Below, piece by piece: positions 34,122 through 42,541 of a stretch of 64,000 nucleotides of DNA. Position numbers and translations under genes: made by a program. Each line of letters opens with the position of its first letter. Position 1 is the first letter of the stretch. Location of the stretch: the NCBI RefSeq assembly GCF_024623785.1, contig NZ_JANKBZ010000005.1:434001-498000 (forward strand), read 5' to 3'. The notes beneath the pieces are model-generated. The model saw nothing but the letters and a program-made list of their open reading frames with translations, was not told where the DNA came from and searched no databases. This DNA is from Archangium lipolyticum. GTDB lineage: Bacteria; Myxococcota; Myxococcia; Myxococcales; Myxococcaceae.

Positions 34122-35141
34122 ATGTTCCAGCAGCTTCCTCGCGTCTGCTGCGGTGTCCTCTCCGCGCTGCTGGTGCTCGCCGCTCCGGTCGTCGAGGCCG
34201 CTCCCAAGTCCTCCAAGAAGTCGGCCCGGACGAGCGCCTCGAAGAAGGCATCGAAGACGGCGAAGACGGCCCCGGCCGCTCAGCCGGAGTCGGCCCGCGA
34301 GCCGGCTCCCTCCACGCCGGCGCCTCCGCCGGCCGAGGCTCCCGCCGCCGCCGCCGCGCCCGCCGTGGAGAGCAAGCCCGAGGAGGCGCCTCCTCGTCCC
34401 GCGCTGGAGCCCAAGCCCGTGGTGGCGGCCCGGCCCGCCGCTTCCCGGCCCGCTGCTTCCCGTTCCACGCCGCCGGCCCGCTCCACTCCGGCGCCTGCCC
34501 CGGCCTCATCCCCCATCGCCTCGGGCCGGACGCGCGTGGGCGTGGGAGGCGACGTCTTCCTGGAGAGCTCGCGGATGACGGGCGAGCAGGGCATCAACAC
34601 CTCGCGCCGGGACGAGTCCTTCGACTATTCCAGCGCGGGCTTCCTGTCCGCCACGGCCTGGCTGAACACACCCGTCACGGTGCTGAGTAATCGGCTGCGC
34701 GTGGGCGCGGGCCTGCGCATCTTCGGCAACTACGCCGCGGGCGGTGGCCGGGAGTTCGGTTTCGGTCTGCTGAACGAGGTCTTCATCTCCGGCGAGTACG
34801 GCCTGCCGGTGGCCGACAAGACGGAGGTCACCTTTGGTGGGCGCGTGGGGATGTCGCTCCTCGTCCCCAACCGCGAGTTCGCGGCGGAGATCCGCCGGCT
34901 CCAGGAGCAGGGCGTGCACGTGTGGAGCCTGCCGCGCGTGGGCTGGCTGGCGGGCCCGACCGTGGGAGCGCGGCGGCAGATGACGGACCGTATCTGGCTG
35001 CGCGCGGACGTGGTCGCCCAGGTCGAGCAGCAGTACCTCTTCTTCACGAGCCAGGAGCTCTCCGGGCTCCGCTTCACCAAGAACTGGAGCACCCTGGGCC
35101 TGCGTCTGGGGCTCACGCTCGGTGCCGAGTTCGCTCTCTGA
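34122..35141 (+). CDS. Outer-membrane beta-barrel protein with Ala/Pro/Lys-rich periplasmic extension
   Basis: About 339 residues from ATG 34122, which starts a normal signal peptide (MFQQLPRVCCGVLSALLVLA); a GTG at 34095 would add nine residues. A low-complexity segment rich in Ala, Pro, Lys and Ser spans about 110 residues after cleavage (KKSARTSASKKASKTAK, with repeated ARPAASRPAASR) and could contact peptidoglycan. The C-terminal about 200 residues are amphipathic strands (LRVGAGLRIFGNYAAGGGRE, TLGLRLGLTLGAEFAL at the end), typical of a barrel ending in a hydrophobic residue. It lies 29 bp before the DUF1501-operon lipoprotein and may be co-transcribed with it. Confidence 0.78.
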   Translation: MFQQLPRVCCGVLSALLVLAAPVVEAAPKSSKKSARTSASKKASKTAKTAPAAQPESAREPAPSTPAPPPAEAPAAAAAPAVESKPEEAPPRPALEPKPVVAARPAASRPAASRSTPPARSTPAPAPASSPIASGRTRVGVGGDVFLESSRMTGEQGINTSRRDESFDYSSAGFLSATAWLNTPVTVLSNRLRVGAGLRIFGNYAAGGGREFGFGLLNEVFISGEYGLPVADKTEVTFGGRVGMSLLVPNREFAAEIRRLQEQGVHVWSLPRVGWLAGPTVGARRQMTDRIWLRADVVAQVEQQYLFFTSQELSGLRFTKNWSTLGLRLGLTLGAEFAL

Positions 35142-35170
35142 GACATATCCCTTTCATCCGGGAGTCGCGC

Positions 35171-36964
35171 ATGGCAGTCCGTCGCTCGCTCTTCCTCCCC
35201 GTCCTCGCCTTGCTGGCGGCCTGCCAGCCCACCTACTCCTTCGAACCGGAGCAGGTGGCCTCCGGTCCCGGAGGCATGGTGGGCAACGGCGACCCCATTA
35301 CCCCGGGCACCTTCCCCGGGGGTGATGACATCCTGCCCGCCGCGCGGGACGTGCCGCCGCCGGCCGACTCGCGCCCGCCCGACTGTGGCGCTGACTGCGT
35401 GGCGTACTGCAACGGCGCGGGCCTGCAGAACCCCGTCAACCGCGGGCTGTGCCGCAGCCTGTGGGGCGTGGGCCTGCCGAACCGTCCCATCCAGCAGGCC
35501 GAGGCCTGCCGCCGCCTCTTCGTGGACATGGTGGGGCGCGTGCCCACCGCGGACGAGGCCGAGGCCACGTGCTCGGGCGGGTGGGGCGCCACGGTGAAGA
35601 AGCTGATGGAAGGCGACGAGTTCATCCTCGTCCAGCAGCGCCGGGCCGCGGACCGCTTCCTCTACAGCAACGAGGTGACGAGCCTCCAGGCCATCTACGA
35701 CATGGATCGGCTGGTGGAGAAGCTGTACCGCGGGAAGGTGCCGTATGACCTCTTCGCGGCGGTGGTGAGCGCCCACCCGGTGCTCACCCGCCGCTACGCC
35801 GACCCGGGCGACAAGGCCGAGGCGCTCTTCACCCACTTCCTGGGCCGTCCGCCCTTCGAGCACGAGCGCGCGGACATGGCGCGCCTCTACAAGCTGTGGC
35901 AATCGGGCTACTACGACCACCCGCAGCTGGGCATGCGGCTGCCGGACGCCTTCATCCGTTTCCGCTGCCTGGATGACGCGGGCAACGTGGACGAGACGGC
36001 CAGGGGCGAGTGCGCCAGCGTGTTGTGGGGCTACAACGAGCTCATCTTCACCCCGGACCTGCGCGCCGCGAGGGATCCGAACCTGCGCGAGCTGACGCTG
36101 TGGAGCGGGCTGCTCAGCCCCGAGGAGTGGTCGAAGTTGCAGACGCCGGGCCGCGTCCTCGCCCGGGACCTGGCCTTCTGGGAGCGCGCGGTGGACGACG
36201 TCCTCGTGCAGTACCTGGGCTACGACCTGTCCGCGAAGGTGCCCGAGGTGCGCGAGGAGCTGGTGCGCTGGCTGCTGGAGAACGATGGCGACATCCGCTC
36301 GGTGCACTACGCGGTGGCCACCTCCGCGGCCTACCTCCAGTCCGCCGAGGGGGCCTCGCCCTCCGCGTACCGGTGGACGTATGGCCCGCTCAAGCAGGTG
36401 GACGCGGAGGTCTGGATCGACTCCATGGCGCGCAACACCGGGTACGAGCTGCCGGGGTGCGACCATCGCATCAGCCAGCCGGAGGACCTGCTGGAGTCGG
36501 GCAGCATCGCCGCCTACCGGGTGTTGGAGACGTCGCGCTGGAAGATCGACGAAGAGGGTGAGGTGGACGAGCGCTACACGGAGCTGGCGCGTACCCTGGG
36601 CGGCTGCCCGGAGAACGTGACGGGCGGGCGCTTCCGCGTGGTGAGCATCCTCACCACGGCCACGCAGCTGTCCTTCGTCCAGTCGCTGTGCAACCCCTCG
36701 CTCGACCCGGAGACGAAGGGCGCGGCGGTGGAGAAGCTGCTGCCCGAGGGCATGAGCCCCAGCCGCGCGGTGAACGCGGACGTGGCCGAGGAGATCGCCG
36801 CCCACCAGTACCGGGTGCTGCTGGGCCGCTCGCCGGATGCCGCGGAGCGGGCCGAGGCCCGGGAGGCGGGCACGGAGTGCGCCCGCACCCTGTGCTCGGC
36901 GGAAGAGTTCGCCCGTCCCTACTGCTTCGTGCTGCTGTCGAGCGCGGAGCGCGTCTTCTACTAG
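35171..36964 (+). CDS. Lipoprotein of the DUF1501-associated module
   Basis: A 597-residue lipoprotein (lipobox LLAAC, residues 14-18). After a Pro/Gly-rich spacer there is a cysteine-rich start (DCGADCVAYCNGAG), then long helical segments (RRLFVDMVGRVPTADEAEAT, EALFTHFLGRPPFEHERADM) with FLGRPP and VLLGRSPDAAE motifs. These recall the planctomycete-type proteins encoded beside DUF1501 genes. No catalytic site is visible. It sits 18 bp upstream of the DUF1501 gene, which overlaps the c-haem lipoprotein gene, so the three make an operon. Role unknown; probably a periplasmic or surface partner of the exported DUF1501 protein. Confidence 0.78.
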   Translation: MAVRRSLFLPVLALLAACQPTYSFEPEQVASGPGGMVGNGDPITPGTFPGGDDILPAARDVPPPADSRPPDCGADCVAYCNGAGLQNPVNRGLCRSLWGVGLPNRPIQQAEACRRLFVDMVGRVPTADEAEATCSGGWGATVKKLMEGDEFILVQQRRAADRFLYSNEVTSLQAIYDMDRLVEKLYRGKVPYDLFAAVVSAHPVLTRRYADPGDKAEALFTHFLGRPPFEHERADMARLYKLWQSGYYDHPQLGMRLPDAFIRFRCLDDAGNVDETARGECASVLWGYNELIFTPDLRAARDPNLRELTLWSGLLSPEEWSKLQTPGRVLARDLAFWERAVDDVLVQYLGYDLSAKVPEVREELVRWLLENDGDIRSVHYAVATSAAYLQSAEGASPSAYRWTYGPLKQVDAEVWIDSMARNTGYELPGCDHRISQPEDLLESGSIAAYRVLETSRWKIDEEGEVDERYTELARTLGGCPENVTGGRFRVVSILTTATQLSFVQSLCNPSLDPETKGAAVEKLLPEGMSPSRAVNADVAEEIAAHQYRVLLGRSPDAAERAEAREAGTECARTLCSAEEFARPYCFVLLSSAERVFY

Positions 36965-36982
36965 CCCCGGAGCCCCCGTCCC

Positions 36983-38395
36983 ATGTCCGACTCCGACGAC
37001 AAGAAGTCCGTCACCCTCGGCCGCCGCCGGCTGCTGCAGGGGCTGGGCGCCAGTACCGCGGCGCTGGCCTTTCCCCACCTCTGGTTGCCCTCCGAGGCCC
37101 GTGCCCAGACGTCCGGGCACGGCTCGGTGCGCCACCTCATCTACATCCGCCTCTCCGGCGGCTTCCGCTTCACCACCGCCTTCAACGGTGACGTGGCGGA
37201 CGAGTTCAACCCCTTCGGCCGCTCGGACAGGCGCGCCCCTGGCACCGAGTGGGGTGCCACGAAGCTGCTGGAGCGCGCCAGCTGGCTGGAGGGTGAGGCG
37301 AACAAGGCCCGGCGGGACGCTGGGATGAAGCCGGTGGTGGAGTTCACCAACGAGATGTGCGTGCTGCCGTGCGTGGACCACGAGCCCCTCGCGGCGCGCG
37401 CGGACGGTGGCCACGGCACGGGCCTGGAGCGCTTCCTCACGGGCTACGTGGGAGGCGCCACGGGCTTTCTCACCTACGTCAACTACGGGGTGCGCGAGCG
37501 CGTGGCGAGGGCGGCCGGAGAGGGCATCACCCTGCTGCCGGCCTTCAGCCTGGGCGAGGCGGGCATGGCCACGGGGGCGGGCGAGTACGCCACCTACCGG
37601 CCGCCGGTGCTCGAGGGCAGTGGCTTCGAGCGCTTCAGCGTGGATCCGGACTCGACCCTGCCGGCCTGGGCGGCGAAGCTGCCTGGTCAGATCGACACGC
37701 GTTTCCGCGAGCGGCTCCACACGGCGCTGCGCGGAGGCGTGGACACGTACCAGCAGACGCGCAAGGCCACGAGCGACTACGGGAAGATCTTCCGGGACCC
37801 GATGCTTCGGGTGAGCACCGACTCCAACGAGGAGTACGACGGCATCACCAACCGCGAGCTGCGGACGCTGCTGGGCACGGACGGCACGGGGCAGCGGGCG
37901 GCGCTCGCGCTGCGCCTGTTCCACTTCGGCTGCCCGGCGGTGTTCCTCAACCAGGGCGGGTACGACTTCCACTCGCGCGAGGACGCCGAGCTGCCGGGCG
38001 AGATGGACGCGGCCAACCGGCTGGTGAGCGGCCTGCGCACGGCCCTGCGGAAGATGCAGCACCCCGAGGGCGGGACGTACTGGGACAAGACGCTGGTGGT
38101 GTTGGGCAGCGAGTTCGGCCGCACCACGGGCGGCAGCCGCTACAACTCCGCCAACGGAAGTGACCACAGTAGCGATCTGGCCACCCGGTGGATGTCCATG
38201 CCCTTCATGGGGGGCGTCATCACCGCGGCGGGCAAGGGGGGCAAGAGCCTCGGCTCGGTGAACGGCTCGAACCTCAAGGCTACCGGCAAGGTGTACTCGT
38301 ACCGCTCGGTGCTCAAGACGATGATGGACCTGCTCGGTGCCGACCACCAGGGCATCTTCCCCTCGGACGCCCCCATCGAGGACTTCTTCGCATGA
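36983..38395 (+). CDS. DUF1501 family protein, Tat-exported
   Basis: A 470-residue protein. The N-terminus GRRRLLQGLGASTAALAFPH is a twin-arginine signal ending at ARAQ. The body is the DUF1501 fold, related to sulfatases/alkaline phosphatase: YIRLSGGFRF near the start, GGYDFHSREDAELPGEM in the middle and VVLGSEFGRTTGG followed by NGSDHSSD near the end, as in other DUF1501 members. Catalytic activity of the family is not established. Tat export suggests folding, perhaps with a cofactor, before secretion. It starts 18 bp after the upstream lipoprotein gene and its stop overlaps the next start as ATGA. Confidence 0.88.
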   Translation: MSDSDDKKSVTLGRRRLLQGLGASTAALAFPHLWLPSEARAQTSGHGSVRHLIYIRLSGGFRFTTAFNGDVADEFNPFGRSDRRAPGTEWGATKLLERASWLEGEANKARRDAGMKPVVEFTNEMCVLPCVDHEPLAARADGGHGTGLERFLTGYVGGATGFLTYVNYGVRERVARAAGEGITLLPAFSLGEAGMATGAGEYATYRPPVLEGSGFERFSVDPDSTLPAWAAKLPGQIDTRFRERLHTALRGGVDTYQQTRKATSDYGKIFRDPMLRVSTDSNEEYDGITNRELRTLLGTDGTGQRAALALRLFHFGCPAVFLNQGGYDFHSREDAELPGEMDAANRLVSGLRTALRKMQHPEGGTYWDKTLVVLGSEFGRTTGGSRYNSANGSDHSSDLATRWMSMPFMGGVITAAGKGGKSLGSVNGSNLKATGKVYSYRSVLKTMMDLLGADHQGIFPSDAPIEDFFA

Positions 38396-39753
38396 AGCGC
38401 TCCACTCTCGTTTCCGCTCTCGCGGCCCTCGCGCTGGCCTGTGATCCTCCCATTCCCCCGCAGGAGCCCGGCAACATCCCCTTCGAGCCGAATCGCCCCG
38501 GGGTGGGTTCGCCTTCGGACGTGGAGCCGTACGAGGACGGGAACGCGGACGTGCTGAAGGCCCAGCAGACGTACCCCACGGGCATCGATCTGCACCGCAA
38601 GCTGGTGATGCGCACGTGCAGCGGCACCAATGGCGTGTGCCACAACCAGAAGGAGTACCCGGACCTGCACACGCCGGCCACCTTCACGGCGTCCATCAAT
38701 GCCCCGTGCAACGTGCAGTCGGGCAACCCGAATGGCGTGTACGACCGGTGCGAGCGGCTGGGCGACCGTTTCCGCTTCACCGAGGACTCCGCCGCTTTTC
38801 GGGAGATCGAGATCGGCTACTTCGAGCTCTTCCCCGGGGAGACGCCGAGGCTGGATCCGAGGGGAACGCGGCCGGACAAAACCACGGCGGGCCTGCACCT
38901 GTACCTGCACGATCCGGTGCCCGTCGAGGGGGACCGGATCAACGCCACCGGCACCTTCATCCGCAACTTCATCAATGCCGAGGGCAACGTGCAGGCGCTG
39001 CCCTTCGCCAGCTACAAGACGAACTGGTGGATCCTCGATGACCGGCGCCACCTCTTCGCCGAGGTGAGCGAGTACCAGCGAGACGCGGTGGAGAGCCTGG
39101 TGGCCAGCGGCATCATCCAGGGGGACCAGAACCGCAACGAGGTCTACGGCTACCGCGAAGGCAAGAACGTGCCGCTCATCAACCCGGGCAAGCCCGAGGA
39201 GAGCTACCTGGTGGCGCGCCTGCGCGGGACCATGCAGAACGAAGCGATTCCGGGCACGCGCATGCCGCTGGCGAACCAGCCGCCGTCCGTCACGGACATG
39301 CTGGCGCTGATGTGCTTCATCGAGGGCCTGGACCCGGCGGCCACGCAGTGGAACCTGGGCTCGGCCATCGACTACAAGAATTGCTCGTACTCGGATGACC
39401 CGTCGAAGCTCAACCTCGCGGGCACTGGCGCCAACTGGAGCGGGCGCGTGCTGCCGATCCTCCAGTCCAGCTGCGGCGGCTGCCACGGTGGCAGCGAGCC
39501 GCAGGCGGGATTGGATCTGCTCAGTGGCACGCCCAGCGAGATCCGCCAGCGCCTGCTGAAGCCCTCGAGCCAGAAGCCCGCGCTCCAGCTCATCTACCCC
39601 GGCGACCCGATCAAGAGCTACCTGTGGAACAAGCTCACGGGCGACGGCATCATCGTTGGCGCCCGCATGCCGATCGGCGCGAACGCCTCGCTGCCCGATG
39701 ACCAGCTCGCGGACATCCAGAACTGGATCAGCTACGACGCGCTGGACAACTGA
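38392..39753 (+). CDS. Lipoprotein with c-type haem site, DUF1501 operon
   Basis: A 453-residue lipoprotein (lipobox LALAC, residues 13-17). A canonical haem motif, CGGCH, begins near residue 361 inside VLPILQSSCGGCHGG, a start typical of planctomycete-type cytochrome c modules; the sixth ligand may be the Met in GARMPIGANASLP. Nearer the N-terminus, CSGTNGVCHN places a Cys and a Cys-His pair with the wrong spacing for a normal site, while the matching GTRMPLANQPP suggests a degenerate first cytochrome module. Coupled by ATGA to the DUF1501 gene, it probably carries electrons for, or docks with, that protein (inferred). Confidence 0.82.
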   Translation: MKRSTLVSALAALALACDPPIPPQEPGNIPFEPNRPGVGSPSDVEPYEDGNADVLKAQQTYPTGIDLHRKLVMRTCSGTNGVCHNQKEYPDLHTPATFTASINAPCNVQSGNPNGVYDRCERLGDRFRFTEDSAAFREIEIGYFELFPGETPRLDPRGTRPDKTTAGLHLYLHDPVPVEGDRINATGTFIRNFINAEGNVQALPFASYKTNWWILDDRRHLFAEVSEYQRDAVESLVASGIIQGDQNRNEVYGYREGKNVPLINPGKPEESYLVARLRGTMQNEAIPGTRMPLANQPPSVTDMLALMCFIEGLDPAATQWNLGSAIDYKNCSYSDDPSKLNLAGTGANWSGRVLPILQSSCGGCHGGSEPQAGLDLLSGTPSEIRQRLLKPSSQKPALQLIYPGDPIKSYLWNKLTGDGIIVGARMPIGANASLPDDQLADIQNWISYDALDN

Positions 39754-39780
39754 GCCACCGGGGCGATGGGAACACCGCGC

Positions 39781-40581
39781 TCACGGTTGAAGTGAACGCG
39801 GCTCGCTCTTCTGATGGGAGCGTGCCGAGACCGGCATGTAGCACTTGCCCTGGTACTCGGCCTGCCTCTCGTAGCAGGGCGGGCGCTTTTCCAATGCCAC
39901 CCAGCACCCGCCATTGATCTCCACCTCTCCCGACTTGGGATAGCAGGGAGCCTTGGCCTGGTCACTGAATGGCTTGGCTGGCAGGGGATAGGCGATGGTC
40001 GTCGCCCCCGGAGCGCTGAGGTCTACCAGATCGGGTGCCTTGGCCTCGCTGGCCGCCGACTCGCCGATCCCGGCACCGGCTCGCTTGTCGCCCCTGGGAC
40101 CTTCGGGGTCTTGCGAGAAGCGAGACCACATGACCGCGCTCAGGGTGACGGCGAGGCCCGCGACAACCAGCCAACCTCGTGAGCGAAGCATCCGACGCGT
40201 ACGCCCTACCCACCGCTTCCAGGTGCCCACCGGTCCGCCTGTCAGATGGGCGCGTGCCTCCTCGTTCTTCTCCAACCGCTCGACGGTGGAAGTCAGGAGG
40301 TCGAGCATGTCGGACAGCTTCGACAGCTGGCCGGAGGAGGGGGCTTGTTCCACCTCCATCGTGATGAAGGGGGGCTCTGTCTGGGCGGATATGCGCACGA
40401 GCCAGGAATCCTCGGGCTCCCAGTTCGCGCGTGCTCCGGGCATCAGCACCAGGGCGGGGGCGCCCGTGTGGATGTTCTCCGCTTCATAGAGTCGGCCCAG
40501 GTCCACCGCCACGTTCTTGTACCGCTTGCTGATGTGGAACGGTCCCAGCCGTCCGCCCTTCCAGGTCTTTTCGTCAGCCAC
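39781..40581 (-). CDS. Membrane protein with kinase-tail-like periplasmic end, no kinase domain
   Basis: About 266 residues from the GTG at 40581, which begins the ordered part (ADEKTWKGGRLGPFHISKRY). The cytosolic N-terminus resembles the lead segment of some myxobacterial signalling proteins, then comes a helical stretch, one TM helix at about 160-180 (WLVVAGLAVTLSAVMW) and a linker. The C-terminus has four spaced cysteines (CYPKSGEVEINGGCWV, then RPPCYERQAEYQGKCYMPVS), a pattern I associate with the extracytoplasmic tails of myxobacterial Ser/Thr kinases. No kinase motif is present. It is divergent from the 225-residue unknown protein across a region with tandem palindromes. Confidence 0.72.
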   Translation of the reverse strand: MADEKTWKGGRLGPFHISKRYKNVAVDLGRLYEAENIHTGAPALVLMPGARANWEPEDSWLVRISAQTEPPFITMEVEQAPSSGQLSKLSDMLDLLTSTVERLEKNEEARAHLTGGPVGTWKRWVGRTRRMLRSRGWLVVAGLAVTLSAVMWSRFSQDPEGPRGDKRAGAGIGESAASEAKAPDLVDLSAPGATTIAYPLPAKPFSDQAKAPCYPKSGEVEINGGCWVALEKRPPCYERQAEYQGKCYMPVSARSHQKSEPRSLQP

Positions 40582-40643
40582 GCGCGGCCTCCTCCTTACT
40601 TCCGCCGTTGTATACCTCCAGGTGGCTTCGGAGGGAGTCCGCT

Positions 40644-40678
40644 GCGTTCCGCTCCTCACCAGTTGAGCAGCGGAATGC
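40644..40678. repeat. Imperfect palindrome 1 (possible operator)
   Basis: Arms GCGTTCCGCTCCTCACC and GTTGAGCAGCGGAATGC pair at 14 of 17 positions around one central base. The arm shares sequence with palindrome 2. Confidence 0.6.
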
Positions 40679-40685
40679 ACCCGAC

Positions 40686-40719
40686 GCGTTCCACTCCTCA
40701 CCGGTGAGGAGTGAAACGC
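40686..40719. repeat. Near-perfect palindrome 2 (possible operator)
   Basis: Arms GCGTTCCACTCCTCACC and GGTGAGGAGTGAAACGC pair at 16 of 17 positions with no spacer. Its centre lies about 41.5 bp from that of palindrome 1, close to four helical turns, so two dimers could bind the same DNA face. Confidence 0.65.
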
Positions 40720-40885
40720 TGAGGAGTCCCTGCTCGCGGATGGTTCCTCCGAGCGGTGGGATTCTCCTGGGCACTCTGTTCACATAAGTAATTGTTTTTA
40801 CGAGGCGCCGCGTTGGCGCGGGCGTTGCTCATGCCGGACCCGAGCCGCGATTCCCGCGGCCGCTCCACATTGAGGGGGGCAATTC

Positions 40886-41563
40886 ATGGTCCAGACGAAT
40901 GGTGGCAATACCCTTTCCGAGCTGACGCTCGAGCAGGTGGCGGACTCCATCCGCACCTACCTGAGACAAGGCAACGCCGGGCACTACAACATCGGCCTGC
41001 TCTACAACCACACCGTGGACAACCAGTTGGCGGAGAAGAACGGGTACGAGAGTGCCCAGGCGTACTTCAGCCAGCACTTCGAGGAACTCTCGCAGGCGAC
41101 CCTGACCCGGTACGGCACCGTGGCGCGGGAGTTCACCGAGGAGGCGTGCGGGATGTATGGCGTGATGAAGCTGATCACGCTGCGCACCTACTTGCAGGTG
41201 GCTGAGCTCCAGTTCGCGGCAGGGGAGCCGGGCGCGACACCCATCGATGTGCCGGAGGAGGGCGGGATCGTGAAGCAGAAGCCCTTCGCCGAGTGCAGCC
41301 TGGAGGAGCTGAGGCAGGCCGTGAAGCACAAGCGCAACCCGACCCGTGCGACCATGCCCACCACGGATGCGGACCGCGTCGAGTTCATGCGGCAGTGCTT
41401 CTCGAGGCACTTCGCCAAGGGCACCCGCGTGCAGCTCAAGACGAACTTCCAGCGCGGCAAGACGCTCCTCACCATCCAGGGCGTGCCTCTGGATGATGTG
41501 GAGCGGCTCATGGAAGCGCTGATGGATGGCTTCCAGCCCCAGCTCGTGCGTTCGGCGGGGTGA
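40886..41563 (+). CDS. Protein of unknown function, cytosolic
   Basis: A 225-residue soluble protein without signal peptide or membrane segment. It has a helical N-terminal half (LTLEQVADSIRTYLRQGNAG, EEACGMYGVMKLITLRTYLQ) and a mixed C-terminal half (TLLTIQGVPLDDVERLMEAL). I recognise no family and no catalytic motif. A GAGGGGGG purine run precedes the ATG. It is divergent from a membrane protein across tandem palindromes and convergent with the tyrosinase gene, separated by a hairpin. Function cannot be inferred from context. Confidence 0.78.
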   Translation: MVQTNGGNTLSELTLEQVADSIRTYLRQGNAGHYNIGLLYNHTVDNQLAEKNGYESAQAYFSQHFEELSQATLTRYGTVAREFTEEACGMYGVMKLITLRTYLQVAELQFAAGEPGATPIDVPEEGGIVKQKPFAECSLEELRQAVKHKRNPTRATMPTTDADRVEFMRQCFSRHFAKGTRVQLKTNFQRGKTLLTIQGVPLDDVERLMEALMDGFQPQLVRSAG

Positions 41564-41586
41564 TGGGCGGGCGAGGAGCTTGAGCA

Positions 41587-41613
41587 ACCCGGGGTCGAAG
41601 CTGGACCCCGGGT
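41587..41613. terminator. Bidirectional hairpin between convergent genes
   Basis: A perfect 10-bp stem (ACCCGGGGTC with GACCCCGGGT) with a seven-base loop lies between the stops at 41563 and 41618. No T-run on either strand, so termination strength is uncertain. Confidence 0.6.
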
Positions 41614-41617
41614 CGTC

Positions 41618-42541
41618 TCAGGCCTGCAGGTCCGCGAGCGTGTCGTAGTCGTAGCGGTCGTTCGCGGTGAAGGGCGCACCAGGGGAGAGCGGATCCAACA
41701 TGCCGCGCGGGGTGACCCGCGTGGTCTCCCGGAAGACCGAGTAGAGCGCGTCATCGAGCCGGTGAAAGGACAGGGTGTTCGCCGCGTTCTGCGCGGGGAC
41801 GTACGGGGCATTCGGGTAGCGCACCCGCCACGCATGCCAGATGCGGTCCACGTTGCAGTGGTGCAGGAAGAACAGGGGGTCGTTGGGCGATGTGCTGTCC
41901 GTCATGTCGCCGCCCACCCAGACGTGCACGATGTTGTGGAGCCCCGGACCCTCCCAGCCCTCCAGGTAGTTGCGGAAACCGTTCGAGGTACTGTTGTACG
42001 GCGGGGCGTCGTAGAGGACCTGGTCGCGCAGCACTGAGCGGACCTGCTCGCGCGTGGGCAGTGCGCCCTCCCTGCCGGGTGCGCGAGCGAGAGGCCGTGG
42101 CCGTGCCAGGCGCGTGAGTCCCCGCTCCGCCGGGACGACACGCACCTGCCAGACGGCAGGCGAGGTGAAGCGGCCCATGGCACCGTCGGCCCAGAGGGGG
42201 GACTGGCGTGGATCCGCCAGCGCCGCATCCGCGGCCCAGTCCCAGTACGGCAGCCGGAACTCCGGGTCGCGGAGCGCGATTCGGAGATACACCTCGAAGC
42301 GCAACAGGAAGTACCGGTGCCACGGCAGGAAGGCCGGGCCCGAGTGGGCCGCGTTGCGGTCGCGCTGCGTGGGCGGGGTGAAGAGCATCATCGACTGGTG
42401 GTGCCAGGACACGAAGAGGTCATAGATGGAGAGCCCCTGCTGTCCCGGCCAGGGAAAGCGCGCCGGGTCCTTGAGGGCCAGCACGCCGTCGATGAACTGC
42501 TGCCTGACGGTCTCGTCGGCGAGGATGTTCCGGCGGATCAT
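41618..42541 (-). CDS. Tyrosinase/polyphenol oxidase (type-3 copper)
   Basis: A 307-residue type-3 copper enzyme that should hydroxylate or oxidise phenols to quinones. CuA ligands are His47 or His48 (SWHHQS), His66 (AAHSGPAFLPW) and His75 (PWHRYFL); CuB ligands are His202 and His206 (LHNIVHVW) and His227/228 in FFLHHCNVDRIW. These are the six expected histidines. FRLPYWDW and DPLFFLHH are hallmark stretches. There is no signal peptide; length is close to Streptomyces MelC2. The ATG overlaps the stop of a small His-rich gene as ATGA, recalling the melC1-melC2 pair. Physiological substrate (melanin-like pigment, matrix cross-linking) unknown. Confidence 0.92.
   Translation of the reverse strand: MIRRNILADETVRQQFIDGVLALKDPARFPWPGQQGLSIYDLFVSWHHQSMMLFTPPTQRDRNAAHSGPAFLPWHRYFLLRFEVYLRIALRDPEFRLPYWDWAADAALADPRQSPLWADGAMGRFTSPAVWQVRVVPAERGLTRLARPRPLARAPGREGALPTREQVRSVLRDQVLYDAPPYNSTSNGFRNYLEGWEGPGLHNIVHVWVGGDMTDSTSPNDPLFFLHHCNVDRIWHAWRVRYPNAPYVPAQNAANTLSFHRLDDALYSVFRETTRVTPRGMLDPLSPGAPFTANDRYDYDTLADLQA

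Larger units (their letters stand above)
40582..40885. promoter_or_regulatory. 304-bp divergent intergenic region with tandem palindromes
   Basis: This is the only gap over 300 bp in the window. It separates two divergent starts and holds two related palindromes (40644-40678 and 40686-40719), a third half-like GAGGAGTCCC after the second and an AT-rich patch near 40775-40802 (ACATAAGTAATTGTTTTTAC) unlike the surroundings, where a promoter could lie. Confidence 0.55.

Noticed and set aside
38620-38643. A second c-haem site in CSGTNGVCH
   Set aside because: The spacing is six residues between the cysteines instead of two, so it is not a normal attachment site.
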